Source: Siphonodentalium dalli (lineage: Eukaryota > Mollusca > Scaphopoda > Gadilida > Siphonodentaliidae). Taken from it: a stretch of 64,000 bases of DNA. Shown one piece after another: positions 43,018 to 55,553 of the stretch (the stretch's first letter is position 1; each line of letters opens with the position of its first letter). Below the pieces are notes generated by a model that worked only from the letters and a program-made list of their open reading frames with translations, ran no database searches and was not told where the DNA came from. Position numbers and translations under genes: made by a program. The stretch covers positions 43,378,194 through 43,442,193 of the forward strand of contig CP136069.1 in assembly GCA_032622095.1 (NCBI GenBank). The letters are read 5' to 3'.

Positions 43018-44010
43018 GCTAATGACTAAATAACACAATAACGTACGAAACTAGAGTACAAACCGAAATAGTGAGTGCAGTATATCATGTATGCTATGAA
43101 ACAAAAACTAACCACCACAGCAATGTTCTGGCTATATTTCGCAGAGTCAAACACTCGTTGTTCATTAATACCGTATCAGGAATAGACTAACACTTAGGCC
43201 GAATTCGTCATCTCCGGTTTAAACCTCCGAGTTTAAACCTGGTTTAAACTCTACATATTACATCCGTTGCTTTTTATCAATGTCATAACGTTTCCTTCAG
43301 CAGGAAAACAATAAGTTCCCAGGTTTTGAACTGGTGAAATATTATGGGAATGTATGGGTGTAGCCAGAGTAGAGTTTTGTTGTATGTTATACATCAAAAT
43401 AAGTTAACAAATTTGACCCATACAGCAATATAATTTTATGATTGCAAATTATGTGTTTATCATATCTGGTCATGCAGTAGCATCGTTTTGGTGTCAAAAT
43501 TAAAACGTTGAACCCTTCAAGGGAATTCGTAGAAAACAAGTATTTCGGGATGTTAAGTTTAAGAAATCACATTGACTATGATAGACAATATCATCGGTAT
43601 GGTCCCAAATTCATGTGTAATATTAAACCTCTCACTCGGTCAACACAAGATGAGTAACAGAACATGCAATAACAGCGGATGTCCACATTCACTAATCAAA
43701 CCAAGCCTTTTAGTATGGACACACAGTCCACAATCACATATATACTTGGTTAACAGTGGAATGATTCTGCCTTCTGAAAGTAAAATCTCAGAATATATAA
43801 AAATTGTGTGAAACAAGAAAGTGGTATGTGCAATGATGTATTATAATGGATGCCCCAAGCAGCTGACAGGCTACGAGTCCCAAACAGAGGGCAGATGTGA
43901 TGTCTTTATGTTGCACGAAATGGCAATTATATAGTGAAATGTTTCTGGGATAGACTGTATGAAATGTGTATACGTTACAGAGCAGACAGTGTGTGAGCGC
44001 CTCTATCATG
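43018..44010. other. no gene; three GTTTAAAC palindromes at 43217-43249
   Basis: GTTTAAAC occurs at 43217-43224, 43231-43238 and 43242-43249. Around 43260-43380 there is faint similarity to 34575-34680. Otherwise unrecognised. Confidence 0.4.
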
Positions 44011-44908
44011 TCTGGCAATTCACAATTATAGCTACATGAGCTATATGTAGCTACATTTGGCTATCGTAAAACAATATTTTACCAATTTAAATTGCATGCA
44101 TGCATTACCGCGAGCTGTTGCAACTAGGGGTTAACCCTTTACCCAACAGAACGGCCCTGTGCCAATGCATTTTCTTATATATGCGAGTCGACCATAGGTC
44201 GCCTCGCATATATAAGAGAATGCATTGGCTTAACACATTAAAAATTATAAAATTGTTAAATAATGTAAGAATTTTTTTTTAAGCCAATGAATTCTCTTAT
44301 ATATGCGAGGCGACCTATGGTCGACTCGCATATATAAGAGAATGCATTGGCACAGGGCATAACTGTAACTATCACAATGTGGTCAAGGAGCCGGTTCCAA
44401 TGATATCCATATTTGTATGGTTCTATTGAGACAGACCGAAGATATTTTAGGCTGTTGAAGCTTTATTTGGCCGGTTTTGGCCGGTTTGTTGGGTAAAGGG
44501 TGAAGGGTATTATGTTGTTACAACTTTTGAAATCACTACCGATGACATTTCGGTTGCACCAGCTTGCGGAATATCCGACAATCATAGCTAAGCACGTGCA
44601 TCTGTTCAGAAATCTGTTATGCTATGTGATATGGGACTCGCATCCATCCATATATGATCTACTATTCTTGAATTTAGGAACACTTGTCAGGAAAAAGTAA
44701 CCATGTTGGACTATTTTGTTAATTATAGATGAACATGTCAAACTATATTAACTTACTAAGAATAATCAAATCATGTTATTGTATGTTACAACGATTGTTC
44801 GTTGGATTGAGTTATCTCTCTTCAACAAGATTCATTCATCAACAATAGGTATATGTAGCTAGAATAGCTATATATGGCTATTATAGCCATAATTGGGAAT
44901 TGTCAGAC
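44011..44908. mobile_element. inverted-repeat element split by a piggyBac-like MITE
   Basis: The left end TCTGGCAATTCACAATTATA and the right end, inward, TCTGACAATTCCCAATTATG are inverted repeats continuing through GCTA...TAGCTA words for about 45 bp. Between them lies the MITE at 44135-44500. Without it the element would be about 530 bp. No clean target duplication is visible. Confidence 0.55.
44135..44500 (+). mobile_element. piggyBac-like double-hairpin MITE, copy 5
   Basis: TTAA at 44131-44134; the right copy has mutated to TGAA (44501-44504). Both hairpins are present, and the A/T spacer is shorter than at 27613. Confidence 0.86.
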
Positions 44909-46141
44909 CTGTTAATAGTTTGCAAATATGAAAATAAACTGGAAGCACACATGTTGCAGATACTGTTTCTGGGTTTCATGGGCTTTGCTTTTCAATCGCA
45001 CATCATCACGTGACTGAGGCAACATGCATAAATCTAGATACAGTGTTTTTTTGGTTGCAAATGATGTTGATTGGATTTCAAGTATAGTATGTGAGCACCG
45101 ATGTAGAATAATCTAACCGAGCGTTGGTGAAGATGACCATGCGCAACATGACTAGTACTATCAAATTAATACCATGGCTATAAGACAAGTCCAGTAATGT
45201 TTTATGTGATGAATTTCTCTCACTGCATGAATAAACTCAGTAACAATATTATGAAAAGTTCTAGATTGTTTGCAGTTACCATGTGGAAGATTGATATTGT
45301 GGCAGTCATGGAAAGAGTGGGACTGTAAAAACCTAATAACGTCTTCTTAAAAAATGTACATAATCAACACACAAACCTGAATAAAGTTGCTAAACTGAGA
45401 TGCCATCTTGCTGAATAAGTTCTCGATAATGACATGTTTTATCTTATGATTTATATTTCAAGAGCCATCCATGTCCAAAAAGGGACATATATTGATGGTG
45501 CAATATAACGTATTGGTAAAACTAGCATTCTGATATGTGTATCCTAGATATACGACCAATTAAAACAACAGGTGATCGATATGTTTATTACCTCCATTTC
45601 TGAAGAGCATACATAGTGTTACACAGTATTCGTAAGTATTTAGATCCGATAACACATTCTATACAATAAATTAGGATATATATATTGCGTAACGTATTGT
45701 ACAAATTTGCCTTTCAAGCAGAGGCAAAGAGGGAATATAGATGAGAGATGGATAGTGCTGGAGTGTCGTTGAGTGCAGAGAGAGAGGGAGATAAACAGAG
45801 AAAGAGAAGATACAGAGAGATAAATACATTTGTCTTATTTCTTTTTCACAAGCAAGTGGTTACTGTCACAATACAAATAATCTGTCATCGGAGAACGCGA
45901 ACTCCATCATGTTATACAGTTTGTTTGATGAACCGACGTGACCGGAGGAGAAACTCTGCCGCGAATATCAAAAGTTTGTCCCAACAGAGTTCTAGACCGG
46001 TGGTGGGCACTGGTGGCCCTTGGAAAGAATTAGTGAAGACGATTTGGCGCCAGTGAATTCATGAACTTCGTGAACTTGATGACTGGTTTAAAAAGTGGGA
46101 GCCATCAGCAAGCGGAAAACCCCTGCTTTCTAAGGGATAAT
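44909..46141. other. no recognised content
   Basis: A 102-codon frame (45748-46056) starts in a GAGA-rich tract and lacks any motif. Nothing else is seen. Confidence 0.4.
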
Positions 46142-46145
46142 TTAA

Positions 46146-46537
46146 CCCTTTACCCAACAGAAGGGCCCTGTGCCAATGCATTCTCTTATATATGCGAGTC
46201 GACCATAGGTCGCCTCGCATATATAAGAGAATGCATTGGCTTAACACATTAAAAATTATAAAATTGTTAAAGAATGTAAGAAAAAATGGTAAAAAGTGTT
46301 AAAAAAATATTTTTTTTAGGCCAATGCATTCTCTTATATATGCGAGGCGACCTATGGTCGACTCGCATATATAAGAGAATGCATTGGCACAGGGCATAAC
46401 TGTAACTATCACAATGTGGTCAATGAGCCGGTTCCAATGATATCCATATTTGTATGGTTCTATTGAGACAGACCGAAGATATTTTAGGCTGTTGAAGCTT
46501 TATTTGGCCGGTTTTGGCCGGTTTGTTGTGTAAAGGG
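46146..46537 (+). mobile_element. piggyBac-like double-hairpin MITE, copy 6
   Basis: TTAA at 46142-46145 and 46538-46541. Full length (392 bp), with one change in the right end (GTTGTGTAAAGGG). Confidence 0.88.
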
Positions 46538-46541
46538 TTAA

Positions 46542-48545
46542 AGACCATCTGAGTTCTTTTGATATTCTCGGGAAAGTGATTAGCGTGGCTTATACATAAT
46601 TATACTAATCAAACATTTTCTAGCTACAGTCTGGTACTAGTATACATACTAGTCCCAGCTACAGTCCTGGGACAGACAACACTTTCAATGAAGGGAAAAT
46701 TGGTGTAAACATATTTCTCTAAATCATGCACATTAATTAACAGAGTTGTATAATATATATAAAGACAATTATTTTAGAGAATGGGATTTGGCAGAAAGTG
46801 TGATGCTTATATTAGCCATTTCCCCATCTTTGTCATACACATGTGGTGGTGTCTCTATTGCTTTTTCATAATGTTCTTTTCCCAGTTAGATCTTGTTTTT
46901 GTTTAAATTTTACTATCTTATTATTATCATTGACAGCCGTCTGGGGCATAGACTGTCCAACAGTAACCCATAATAATGGGTCACTGTTGGGCAGTCCACG
47001 CATCAGTTGAACTGAATTGTTACTACCTGTTTGTTTGTTTGTGACCTGACCATTGACCCTACTCGATCAGTTTACAATAAGCATAGCATAATTAACGTTT
47101 CAAGATCGATACGACAAGAGTGGGAAAATTATGTAGGGATAAGAATTATTGGAGCCGAACCATAAACATTCAATTCGAAGAGACACATGAAACAAATAAC
47201 TCGGGATAAGGAGCATGGAAAGCGAATGAAACTTATTGTAGGCACTCCAGATATGTATAAACATATAACTGTTCGATAAAAGGACAGATTTCTCATAATT
47301 TCGAATTTTGGAATCATATTTAGCAGATATTTCTCAAACTTTCTTAATTTGGAATCAAATCTACAACTGTGTAATCATCAATAGTGAAATTTTGCAGTCA
47401 TATATATGTGCCATTTGTGGGTGCCACATCATACAGAGAAAGACTTCTTTGCAATGCTAGCTTACCATACATACGATAGATGCACCATAAGAAGAAACAA
47501 GTCGGTAATCGCAGTGCTGCAATAATCGGTTCGTGAACGGAAGACGTGTCATCAGCATAACATGAAGCAATTAATTTGTCGTAGAAAATAGAGTTATTTC
47601 TCATGGCTCGAAGTAAGGTTCTGGAATGTCTTGCAATATTATTTATGACTCGAAATCATTGCAAGTCTGGTATCCGTTACAGTGCTATGGTCATATATCA
47701 TTTACCCAGTGCATTAAAATCATTTTCACACACGTGACCAGAAGCCACGTATAAATGCCAAATTACGTGGAATGTGGTAACTGGTCATCATTGTGCGACA
47801 ATATCGAATGTTTTGCTGAATTTTTTTCCGTCATAAATCGGAACATGTACACTGGAATTTGTTCAATAATCAATTGGATCGTAATTGATGTTAAGACGTC
47901 ATACTGGTAGGACAGTCTTTAGTATAACTGTGATGGCGTCGAACGGGCAATTTATCCACTCTGCCATGCACTATATGCTATTCGGTCAATTTTATAAATG
48001 TTTTTCATTGAATACTCCAGGCGGTAGTGAATTATATTGACAATGGCCTGCGCGGTGGATAGCGTATATTTGTTGCAATTAAGTTTAAAGTCGAGCTCTC
48101 ATCGGGTAACGAGGGTAGTCAATCTATTGTCAGAGTAGGATCTATATAGGGTAGATATAACGATCTATGTATGATTACGTTAATGGATATTAACCTCAAT
48201 ATTATTGACACCATTATTCTGAAATAACAGCAGCCGTCCCAAAGTGACATAGCTGGTCTAGCCAGATTGATTCGACCGACAGTAATAGGAAAATGATGCT
48301 ATTGATTACGTGATTCATCTTTAAATATAGAAACATATATATAGCTGTGTGTTCTAACCTAAGGGTTAGTGTGTTTATCTTCAACCAGTTTAGCAGCTAG
48401 GCCAGATGACGTCGTTATCAATTTAATGAAGGGCCGCTGATAGGGTTGGTTTCACTTTAAAACTGATCCACAGCACATCGAAACAAACGACCCAATTGAG
48501 CAACAGACAATCTCGCTAAAACAACTAGACCATCATGTATTTGTA
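46542..48545. other. no gene; one strong hairpin
   Basis: A 20-bp stem hairpin lies at 46951-46996. About 46630-46670 has a small palindrome GGTACTAGTATACATACTAG. Frames at 47129-47604 lack motifs. 47600-48540 is unrecognised. Confidence 0.45.
46951..46996. other. short hairpin, 20-bp stem, 6-nt loop
   Basis: GACTGTCCAACAGTAACCCA pairs with TGGGTCACTGTTGGGCAGTC around TAATAA, with two mismatched positions that read as wobble pairs on one strand. It could be a tiny foldback or a structured RNA; there is no evidence of expression. Confidence 0.5.
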
Positions 48546-48549
48546 TTAA

Positions 48550-48931
48550 CCCTTTACCCAACAAACCGGCCAAAACCGGCCAAATAAAGCTTCAACAGCC
48601 TAAAATATCTTCGGTCTGTCTCAATAGAACCATACAAATATGGATATCATTGGAACCGGCTCCTTGACCACATTGTGATAGTTACAGTTATGCCCTGTGC
48701 CAATGCATTCTCTTATATATGCGAGTCTACAATAGGTCGCCTCGCATATATAAGAGAATGCATTGGCCTAAAAAAAATCTTTTTTTACCATTTTTTCTTA
48801 CATTCTTTAACAATTTTATAATTTTTAATGTGTTAAGCCAATGCATTCTCTTATATATGCGAGGCGACCTATGGTCGACTCGCATATATAAGAGAATGCA
48901 TTGGCACAGGGCCCTTCTGTTGGGTAAAGGG
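48550..48931 (-). mobile_element. piggyBac-like double-hairpin MITE, copy 7
   Basis: TTAA at 48546-48549 and 48932-48935. Full length, reversed relative to 27613. Confidence 0.88.
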
Positions 48932-48935
48932 TTAA

Positions 48936-49400
48936 CCATTTATGTGGTAAAGCATTTTTGATGAGTAGTTATCCTATAGGAAATGTTCTTATAATAAGTT
49001 CCACAAACGAGCTACTTATTACCAAAACATTTCCCTTAATAAATAGGACTCCTTCTTTACTTTTCTTTATCTGTCGTTCTATGTTGAATTCTCTAAATCC
49101 TATGATTTAACCTACATGGCTGTTTGCGCTCCAAAGTAGAGCTAATAATATTCGCTACTGAAATGTTCCCGGTATCAAAATAAGTCAATAAATACTTTAT
49201 CTACCTTTCTATGAACAGTATATGTCTAAGAAAGCAGGCAATTCTTCAAGGATTGTCCACTTATAAATGGACAATCGGTACCTAAAATGGTCATTAATAA
49301 ATGGACAATCCAACCACGCGTGGCACGCGAGCTTGGGATTGTCCACTAAATGAAGACATGTTTTGTTAATCCTGCATGAATGGCAATAACTCTATAAACT
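48936..49400. repeat. mosaic of dispersed-repeat fragments
   Basis: 48960-49060 is a piece of the 238-bp TTAA family. 49110-49230 (GTTTGCGCTCCAAA, CTACCTTTCTATGAACA) matches 61020-61130. 49250-49390 (GATTGTCCACTTATAAATGG, CACGCGTGGCACGCGAGC) is the reverse complement of 54445-54590. Confidence 0.7.
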
Positions 49401-49604
49401 AGAGGTCAGATTCCATGGAATCAGATATACTTCCATGGTATTCCATCCCATCCCATGTGAGTGTTATGCGTATATGTGTGTTCCTCTTCATGTGAATGCA
49501 TATTGGTGCCTTACGATCCAATGGTGGACTTGCATTGACATTTCTTAATTTAATATATATTTTGGTACTTCTGTCTGTCTGTTTGTTTATCTGTCAGCTA
49601 TGGC

Positions 49605-49960
49605 CGGGATAACTGCTGGACGGATTTTGACGAAATCTGATAAATGTGGGTACTTTTGTCCAGGGAGTGTTTTGGACGGGTCGAATCGTGACCCTCGGCC
49701 TGACATTTGTCTTCAAAAAGGACAATCGAAGGTCAAATCGGGTAAAACACGGATTTCCACGAAATTCGATACCTATGGGTACTTTTGTCCGGGAAGTCTT
49801 TTTGGCGGGTCAAGTCGTGACCCCGACCTGGCATTGACCTTCGAAATGGTCAGTTCAAGGTCAAATCGAGTAAAACGATCGGATTTCGACGAAATTTGAT
49901 ACCTAGGAAAACTTTTGTCCGGGGAGTGTTTTGGACAGGTCAAATCGTGACAATAGGTTA
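49605..49960 (+). repeat. tandem repeat, ~128-bp unit, about 3 copies
   Basis: TACTTTTGTCCGGG and GGGTCAAATCGTGACC recur at about 49650, 49780 and 49905. A CTGTCTGTCTGTTTG run precedes the array. The 99-codon frame is repeat translation. Confidence 0.8.
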
Positions 49961-51617
49961 CTTTTACAGTAGAGCGGACATACCTATATAGTATATCGGT
50001 GAGCATATTCATGCATTTTCCTTGCTTCTTGCTAAGTCCGTTTGAATTTGCGTCATGAAAAGAGGGTTTGAATTTGAGTAATATATATCACCCGTCACAA
50101 CGTTATACGCTACCAGGGTTAAACCGTTCTATATAAATCATTAAAAAGTGTACTAATCTTGCGTTTAGATACTACTTATCACATCCACTCATCAAAAAGT
50201 TTTTATCTAAATATATGATTTTCGGAGTAATTTTCCCCATTTGATCTTCGGTGGAATTTTCCAAATCTGAACCCACCCGACACAAACACTCCCTTGAGCA
50301 GGTTGCGTTTATATTAGAGAGGTCAAATTTTAGAGGCATACCTACAGTATACCGGCTTATGTACCACCGCATTAAACTCGCTCCTACATCAGCCCGTTTG
50401 GATTTGGGGCTAAAAACCGGCTAGTGATAGACTACATAAGTATACATATTTATTATATATAGCGTTGTCACGAGTAAACCGTTCCATCTGAAAATTAGAA
50501 AAACGCCCTCTGGATGCGTACCGTACTACATGTATGTGGATATACGATAAAACCTTTATCACAGTTACTGCCATAATTTAAAGTACCAAAAAGAAGGTTT
50601 TAATTTATAAACCTGTATCCTAATATAAAGACTCGAGTTATAAAATAATTACCAAATGGCCGACAAACATATCTCAAATAAAAGCACTAAACACAAATAC
50701 ATAGTCATATATACACGTATTTAGACGGATAATGCTATTGAAAAGTGTCACAAATTTACCGAAATTACATATATCGGGATGGATTAACCTGACTTATTCG
50801 ATGTAGTTTTGGTAGAGTTACACGTTATAATTATGTTCTCCTTGTGGTATGCATATACGACAGTCCATTTCTGAGCCTGAAGCTGAATAAAGTTTTTACA
50901 CTTGAGGTAGTCTGTCCATGGTGACTGGTGAGCAACGGCTCTACAATCTAAATTTATATTTTTACGAATATTTTGATCACCAAAATGGGACATAGGCGAA
51001 TGTATTTTATTTGAAGTTCTATCATGCTTGCGAACGTTCTAGAAAGATCACAAAAACGTCGCTATACATGTGTATCAGGCGTCAATAATTAAATATAATT
51101 CAGAAACATATTCATTGAGGATAAACAATTAATGCTATGAATGCACGATATGTCGATACAAACGTTTATACCAATTGTACGGATTATCTATTATCGCGAA
51201 CCTTTTCACTGCTCGTATGAGATTGTATAAATTTTGGGTTCAAAGTGACTTAGTCGGACAGGTGCGTAAATTTGAAGAGCGCGGATTTGGGATAACTGCA
51301 TTGTGTGAGAACGTAATTGATTCGCGTACATCTATATGCATTTCAGTATGTTGCTTTCCCGAGTAATGGTGCCTTTTCTGTGCACATATATAGCACCAAA
51401 GTGAACATACGCCTTCTCACCAGCAAAATGATAAATAGCCGATGTGTTGAAATGGTAGTATACCATAAACATATATAGCATGTCGAGCTTGTAAACTAGA
51501 CGGATATTCTTGTGAATATACGGGTATGAATGCGCGTATTTTACCATTTAATATGTTATTGCAAGTCTTCGCAGTCATGCATAAGCTCAAACATATATAT
51601 GTCGTATGTCGTTCAAC
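49961..51617. other. no recognised content
   Basis: AT-rich. Small frames (50172-50372, 50784-50993, 51175-51366) have no motif. Confidence 0.4.
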
Positions 51618-51626
51618 GTAATTATG

Positions 51627-52150
51627 TTTTTTTTTTTAAACAGCCCGGAGCTATTACGGACCAGTCTTGTCGACTGAGTACCCCTTTAAGAGGTACACAC
51701 CTTTACGAGCATGGTCAAAGTGCCCCTCGGGGTCAGTCCCCGCTTTGCAGCGAAAGTCGGTCAGTCAGTCAGGTCCGCTTGTCGGCCCCAGGCTGCGAAC
51801 CCAAACAGTGGAAGTCCCTTTAGGTGGGAAAAACCACCTGTGGGGGACGTATCACACCGTAAGGGCTCGATCAAAGCATAGCGACCCCGTAATTTTTTAT
51901 TTTTTTTTTTAAACCCGGGGCTATTGCGGACCACTCATATCGCCTGGAGCACCGCGAAAGAGGTGACCCACCCTTACGAGATGGTCAAATTGCCTGTCGG
52001 GGTCAGTCCCCGCTTTGCAGCGGAAGTCCGTCAGGTCCGCTTGTCGGCCCCAGGCTGCGAACCCAAACAGTGGAAGTCCCTTCGGGTGGGAAAACCCACC
52101 TGTGGGGGACGTATCACACCGTAAGGGCTCGATCAAAGCATAGCGACCCC
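51627..52150 (-). mobile_element. dimeric SINE-like retroposon with A-tail and target duplication
   Basis: Two ~250-bp GC-rich monomers (52150-51912 and 51895-51638 on the minus strand) are joined head to tail by an A-rich linker (plus-strand T-runs at 51900-51910) and end in an A-tail (T-run 51627-51637). GTAATTATG flanks the dimer at 51618-51626 and 52151-52159, so both monomers moved as one unit. Monomers share CGGGGTCGCTATGCTTTGA, GGTTCGCAGCCTGGGG and CAAAGCGGGGACTGACCC. GGTTCGCAGCC is B-box-like, but no clear A box is seen, so a tRNA origin is unproven. Confidence 0.7.
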
Positions 52151-52159
52151 GTAATTATG

Positions 52160-53930
52160 GTACGTTGAACGATCACCTATTGCGTATGATGACATTAAAC
52201 TCTCTTTGCTCGCGGGCCTATATCGGGATTTCCCCAACAGTTTAAGGTGTTTTATTTCACTAATAGATATGGTAGCATTCTGGGAATGATATATACATGG
52301 CAGCTTATACCTACACATTCCATATACAATTCGCTTAATTTTGGTGTGATTCATATTCTTGAATACACGCAGGTGGTGAATTAGTCGGCGCTTTAAGACA
52401 TGTTTGTGTATATTTTCCGATTAGCGGACGTACGTACGACGTCGTTGTCGGACTCTTCCTAAGTTATAACACTTTGCATTACGTCTCGTCCAATTAATGC
52501 GAAATATGCAATCAACGATCTTAACAAACGGGCAATAAAGTCATACATTTTCACTCGTGCCACATACAGACGATAAAGAGACAGTTTTTAATTGATCAGA
52601 TCTAAATTCAACAAACGTATGCTATATACCAGATGGGAATTTAATACCAAACCTTAGATAGTTACGTTCGGAAATTATGATACCAAAATTAGCGACTTAG
52701 GAGCGGCAAGGTTGGGATGTCGGACGGGACACGCTGACTCCCATTCATTTAATTTGAATATATCTTATATTAAAATGGTTTACGGGCGCGTGAACGGATA
52801 GAATGTAAAAAATGGGCGTTTTAAAAAAAGTGAAAACAAAACGAACTACTATTCTAAAACTAATGAATTTTGACCGTTTTTTGGACTCAAAATATGTCAA
52901 TTTTAAGCCGCATCGTGATAAAACTGCAGAATTACGGCCGATTGACAAGACAGACAGCCGACATTGTTTTGAGTGATTACCCATTAGCCAATATAACAAT
53001 TAACGCAGTGCGCCGAACAGGAATGGCTGTTGAAATATATCATCAGTGGTCATTGGTGTAATCTGAGCGGACCTTTGTCAAAATTTCCTGGTTTCGTCTT
53101 CTGTCTATGTTTAAGACGCTCACAAAGATCAAATCCAGCTGTTGCGCTTCGTCTAGGGGAAGATCTGGGCACAAGCACTTTCTACACATGGACTTTATTA
53201 GTACATTTTTCGATGTGTTATAACTTGGCCTTTTCTCAACCGATTTACAAAATTCTTTCACGAGCAGCATCAGTACGGCGTATATATACATGACAGTAAA
53301 AGTGGTTGGAATCGGTGACAAGAAAAAAAATAAGCACATGCGCCCAAATTGCAAACTTTGAGGGCCCGTTACTCTTGCATTTCATCTCGGATTTCAAAAC
53401 TCTTTTCCGATATGGGTTTGTTTTCGTTCAGGGAATCTACATACTTAAATAGACAAATGTCAATAAAAAAAAAAAATCGAAAATTTTGCCCCCCACCCAG
53501 TGTAAAAATATATGTCCAACCCTGTCAAATTTTCTTCCTTGGACTAAGCTGACAACGGTCAATACGACTATAAAATCAAATGCAGTTATCTGGAATAATA
53601 CGGGAGGACAACAGAGTACAATAAAATAGAGGTTTGCCAACTATGGGCGGTAACTCTTCAGGGAAAGCGCGGACACAAGTTTTTATGCCCGTGGGCAGTA
53701 GTGCATATCGAGATGTGCATACGGTCTAATTTTCGATGCTCTGCTTCTTATAATTTCCGAGATAATAAAATGGCATTTTTTCAAATAAAGGGAGATAACT
53801 CCTCGGTGAAAGCGCGGACAAAATCGTTATGGGCCATATGGTTAGAACTCATGTACCCCAACCTACTTACCAAGTTTTGGTGTCCTACTTCTTGTACTTT
53901 TCGAGTAATAGTGATTACAAAAGTGTCAAG

Positions 53931-53968
<38 letters not shown>

Positions 53969-54160
53969 TGAAAAATAATCGCAAAAGGGCCATAACTCCG
54001 CCAAGAAACATTGGGCGGAAATCCTGATACCATTATAGTTAGTAAACCTTCGATGCCTACATTCGCTAGAGATTTCGCGTTCCTACTGCAATCAGTTTCT
54101 GAGTATTTCGAAATAAACGGAAAACGACCTCAGTAGAAAAACAATATACTTCCTTGGTTA
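52160..54160. other. no gene; ATA microsatellite at 53932-53964
   Basis: Frames at 52745-53552 overlap on both strands without motifs. About 53640-54010 contains an internal echo (AACTC(T/C)TC(A/G)G(G/T)GAAAGCGCGGACA near 53652 and 53798). Confidence 0.45.
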
Positions 54161-54178
54161 CACCATGGAAGTATAATA

Positions 54179-54440
54179 ATGTTAATTTGCTCAATAACTG
54201 TGATTTGCATGAGAAGAAGTGTTTTTGACGAAATAACGGAGAGATTTGAAGAAGAGTTTTTTGACGAAATAACGGAGAGATTTGAAGAAGAGGTACCTCC
54301 CCCAAGCCCGCCCACCCAAGGGAAGAATTGGACTTATATTTCACAAAAGTTGATCTGTTGTGGTGTTGCAAATTTCTCATACAAATCTCCGTCATTTAGT
54401 AAAAGTACATTCTTTATAGATTTATTACCCTTCAGATTTA
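54179..54440 (+). repeat. 33-bp tandem duplication in an open frame
   Basis: TTTGACGAAATAACGGAGAG is duplicated at about 54224-54290 within a 151-codon frame, giving FDEITERFEEE twice. The rest of the frame runs through dispersed repeats, so it is probably not a gene. Confidence 0.5.
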
Positions 54441-54444
54441 ATAT

Positions 54445-54880
54445 GAAGCCAACATGCAGGATTATCGATATATGTCGTGATTTAGTGGACAATCGCAAGC
54501 TCGCGTGCCACGCGTGGTCGGATTGTCCATTTATTAATGACCATTTTAGGTACCGATTGTCCATTTATAAGTGGACAATCTTATGCGCATTAGGTGAAGA
54601 AAGACGTATTGAAGTCATAATAATACAACATTAAACACGGTGGTTGGTTCCCAAAAGAGCGTTCCGCGATAATCCATTCCAGATATGGTAGAAATGAAGA
54701 GCGTTTTTTCATTTCTTTGTGACAAAATTAGAGAAGCTGGAATACGGCTATGACAATTTCAAGTACTTTTTCAGAGCATATGAAACTGGTATATCAATAT
54801 TTCGTTTATTTGTCAACCTAGCTTACCAGATTACGTAGATAACACGTGGAAGCTCGAATGACCCATGTCCTTTAAATAAG
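54445..54880 (+). repeat. dispersed family fragments (inverse of 49250-49390; GAGCGTTT family)
   Basis: 54445-54590 mirrors 49250-49390. 54650-54880 matches 61160-61470 and 35420-35660 (GGTAGAAATGAAGAGCGTTT, ATATCAATATTTCG, GCTCGAATGACCCATGTC). Confidence 0.65.
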
Positions 54881-55168
54881 TCTTTCTCTGCTATGTAAAA
54901 TCCGTAGAGTGCATTCAACGACCTATTTCGATATCCCCTGAAGAGACCGGGATGTAGCAAATGGTAAGACGATAAGGATATAATCGCTAGGCGGCTTAAA
55001 GTCACTTAAACTTGATGTGGTTTTTCAAAATTGTTAGACAGATAACCGAAAACAAAACAAAAACACATTCGGGTGATCATGATAATGTCTTGTTTCGCCC
55101 TGTTGACGGGATACAATCTCAAACAATCACTACTTGCAGGTAAATTAGTACCCGCAGAATGGACTGGT
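54881..55168. other. no recognised content
   Basis: Nothing seen. Confidence 0.4.
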
Positions 55169-55172
55169 TTAA

Positions 55173-55549
55173 CCCTTTACCCAACAGAACGGCCCTGTGC
55201 CAATGCATTTTCTTATATATGCGAGTCGACCATAGGTCGCCTCGCATATATAAGAGAATGCATTGGCTTAACATGCATTGGCTTAAAAAAAATTAAAGAA
55301 TGTAAGAAAAAATGGTAAAAAGTGTTAAATGCCAATGCATTCTCTTATATATGCGAGGCGACCTATGGTCGACTCGCATATATAAGAGAGTGCATTTGGC
55401 ACATGGCATAACTGTAACTATCACAACGTGGTCAAGGAGCCGGTTCCAATGATATCCATATTTGTATGGTTCTATTGAGACAGACCGAAGATATTTTAGG
55501 CTGTTGAAGCTTTATTTGGCCGGTTTTGGCCGGTTTGTTGGGTAAAGGG
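55173..55549 (+). mobile_element. piggyBac-like double-hairpin MITE, copy 8
   Basis: TTAA at 55169-55172 and 55550-55553. The spacer is rearranged: GCATTGGCTTAA is duplicated after hairpin 1 (55259-55285) and part of the A/T spacer is lost. Confidence 0.87.
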
Positions 55550-55553
55550 TTAA

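Noticed and set aside
49600-49899. 99-codon frame starting MAGITAGRIL
   Set aside because: It spans three copies of a 128-bp tandem repeat whose period is not a multiple of three in every copy, with no domain.
51530-52136. Several frames across the GC-rich 51640-52150 block
   Set aside because: The block is a dimeric SINE-like element; frames on both strands follow from its high G+C content.
54179-54634. 151-codon frame with a duplicated FDEITERFEEE motif
   Set aside because: The duplication is a 33-bp tandem repeat and the remainder crosses dispersed-repeat fragments also found, inverted, at 49250-49390.
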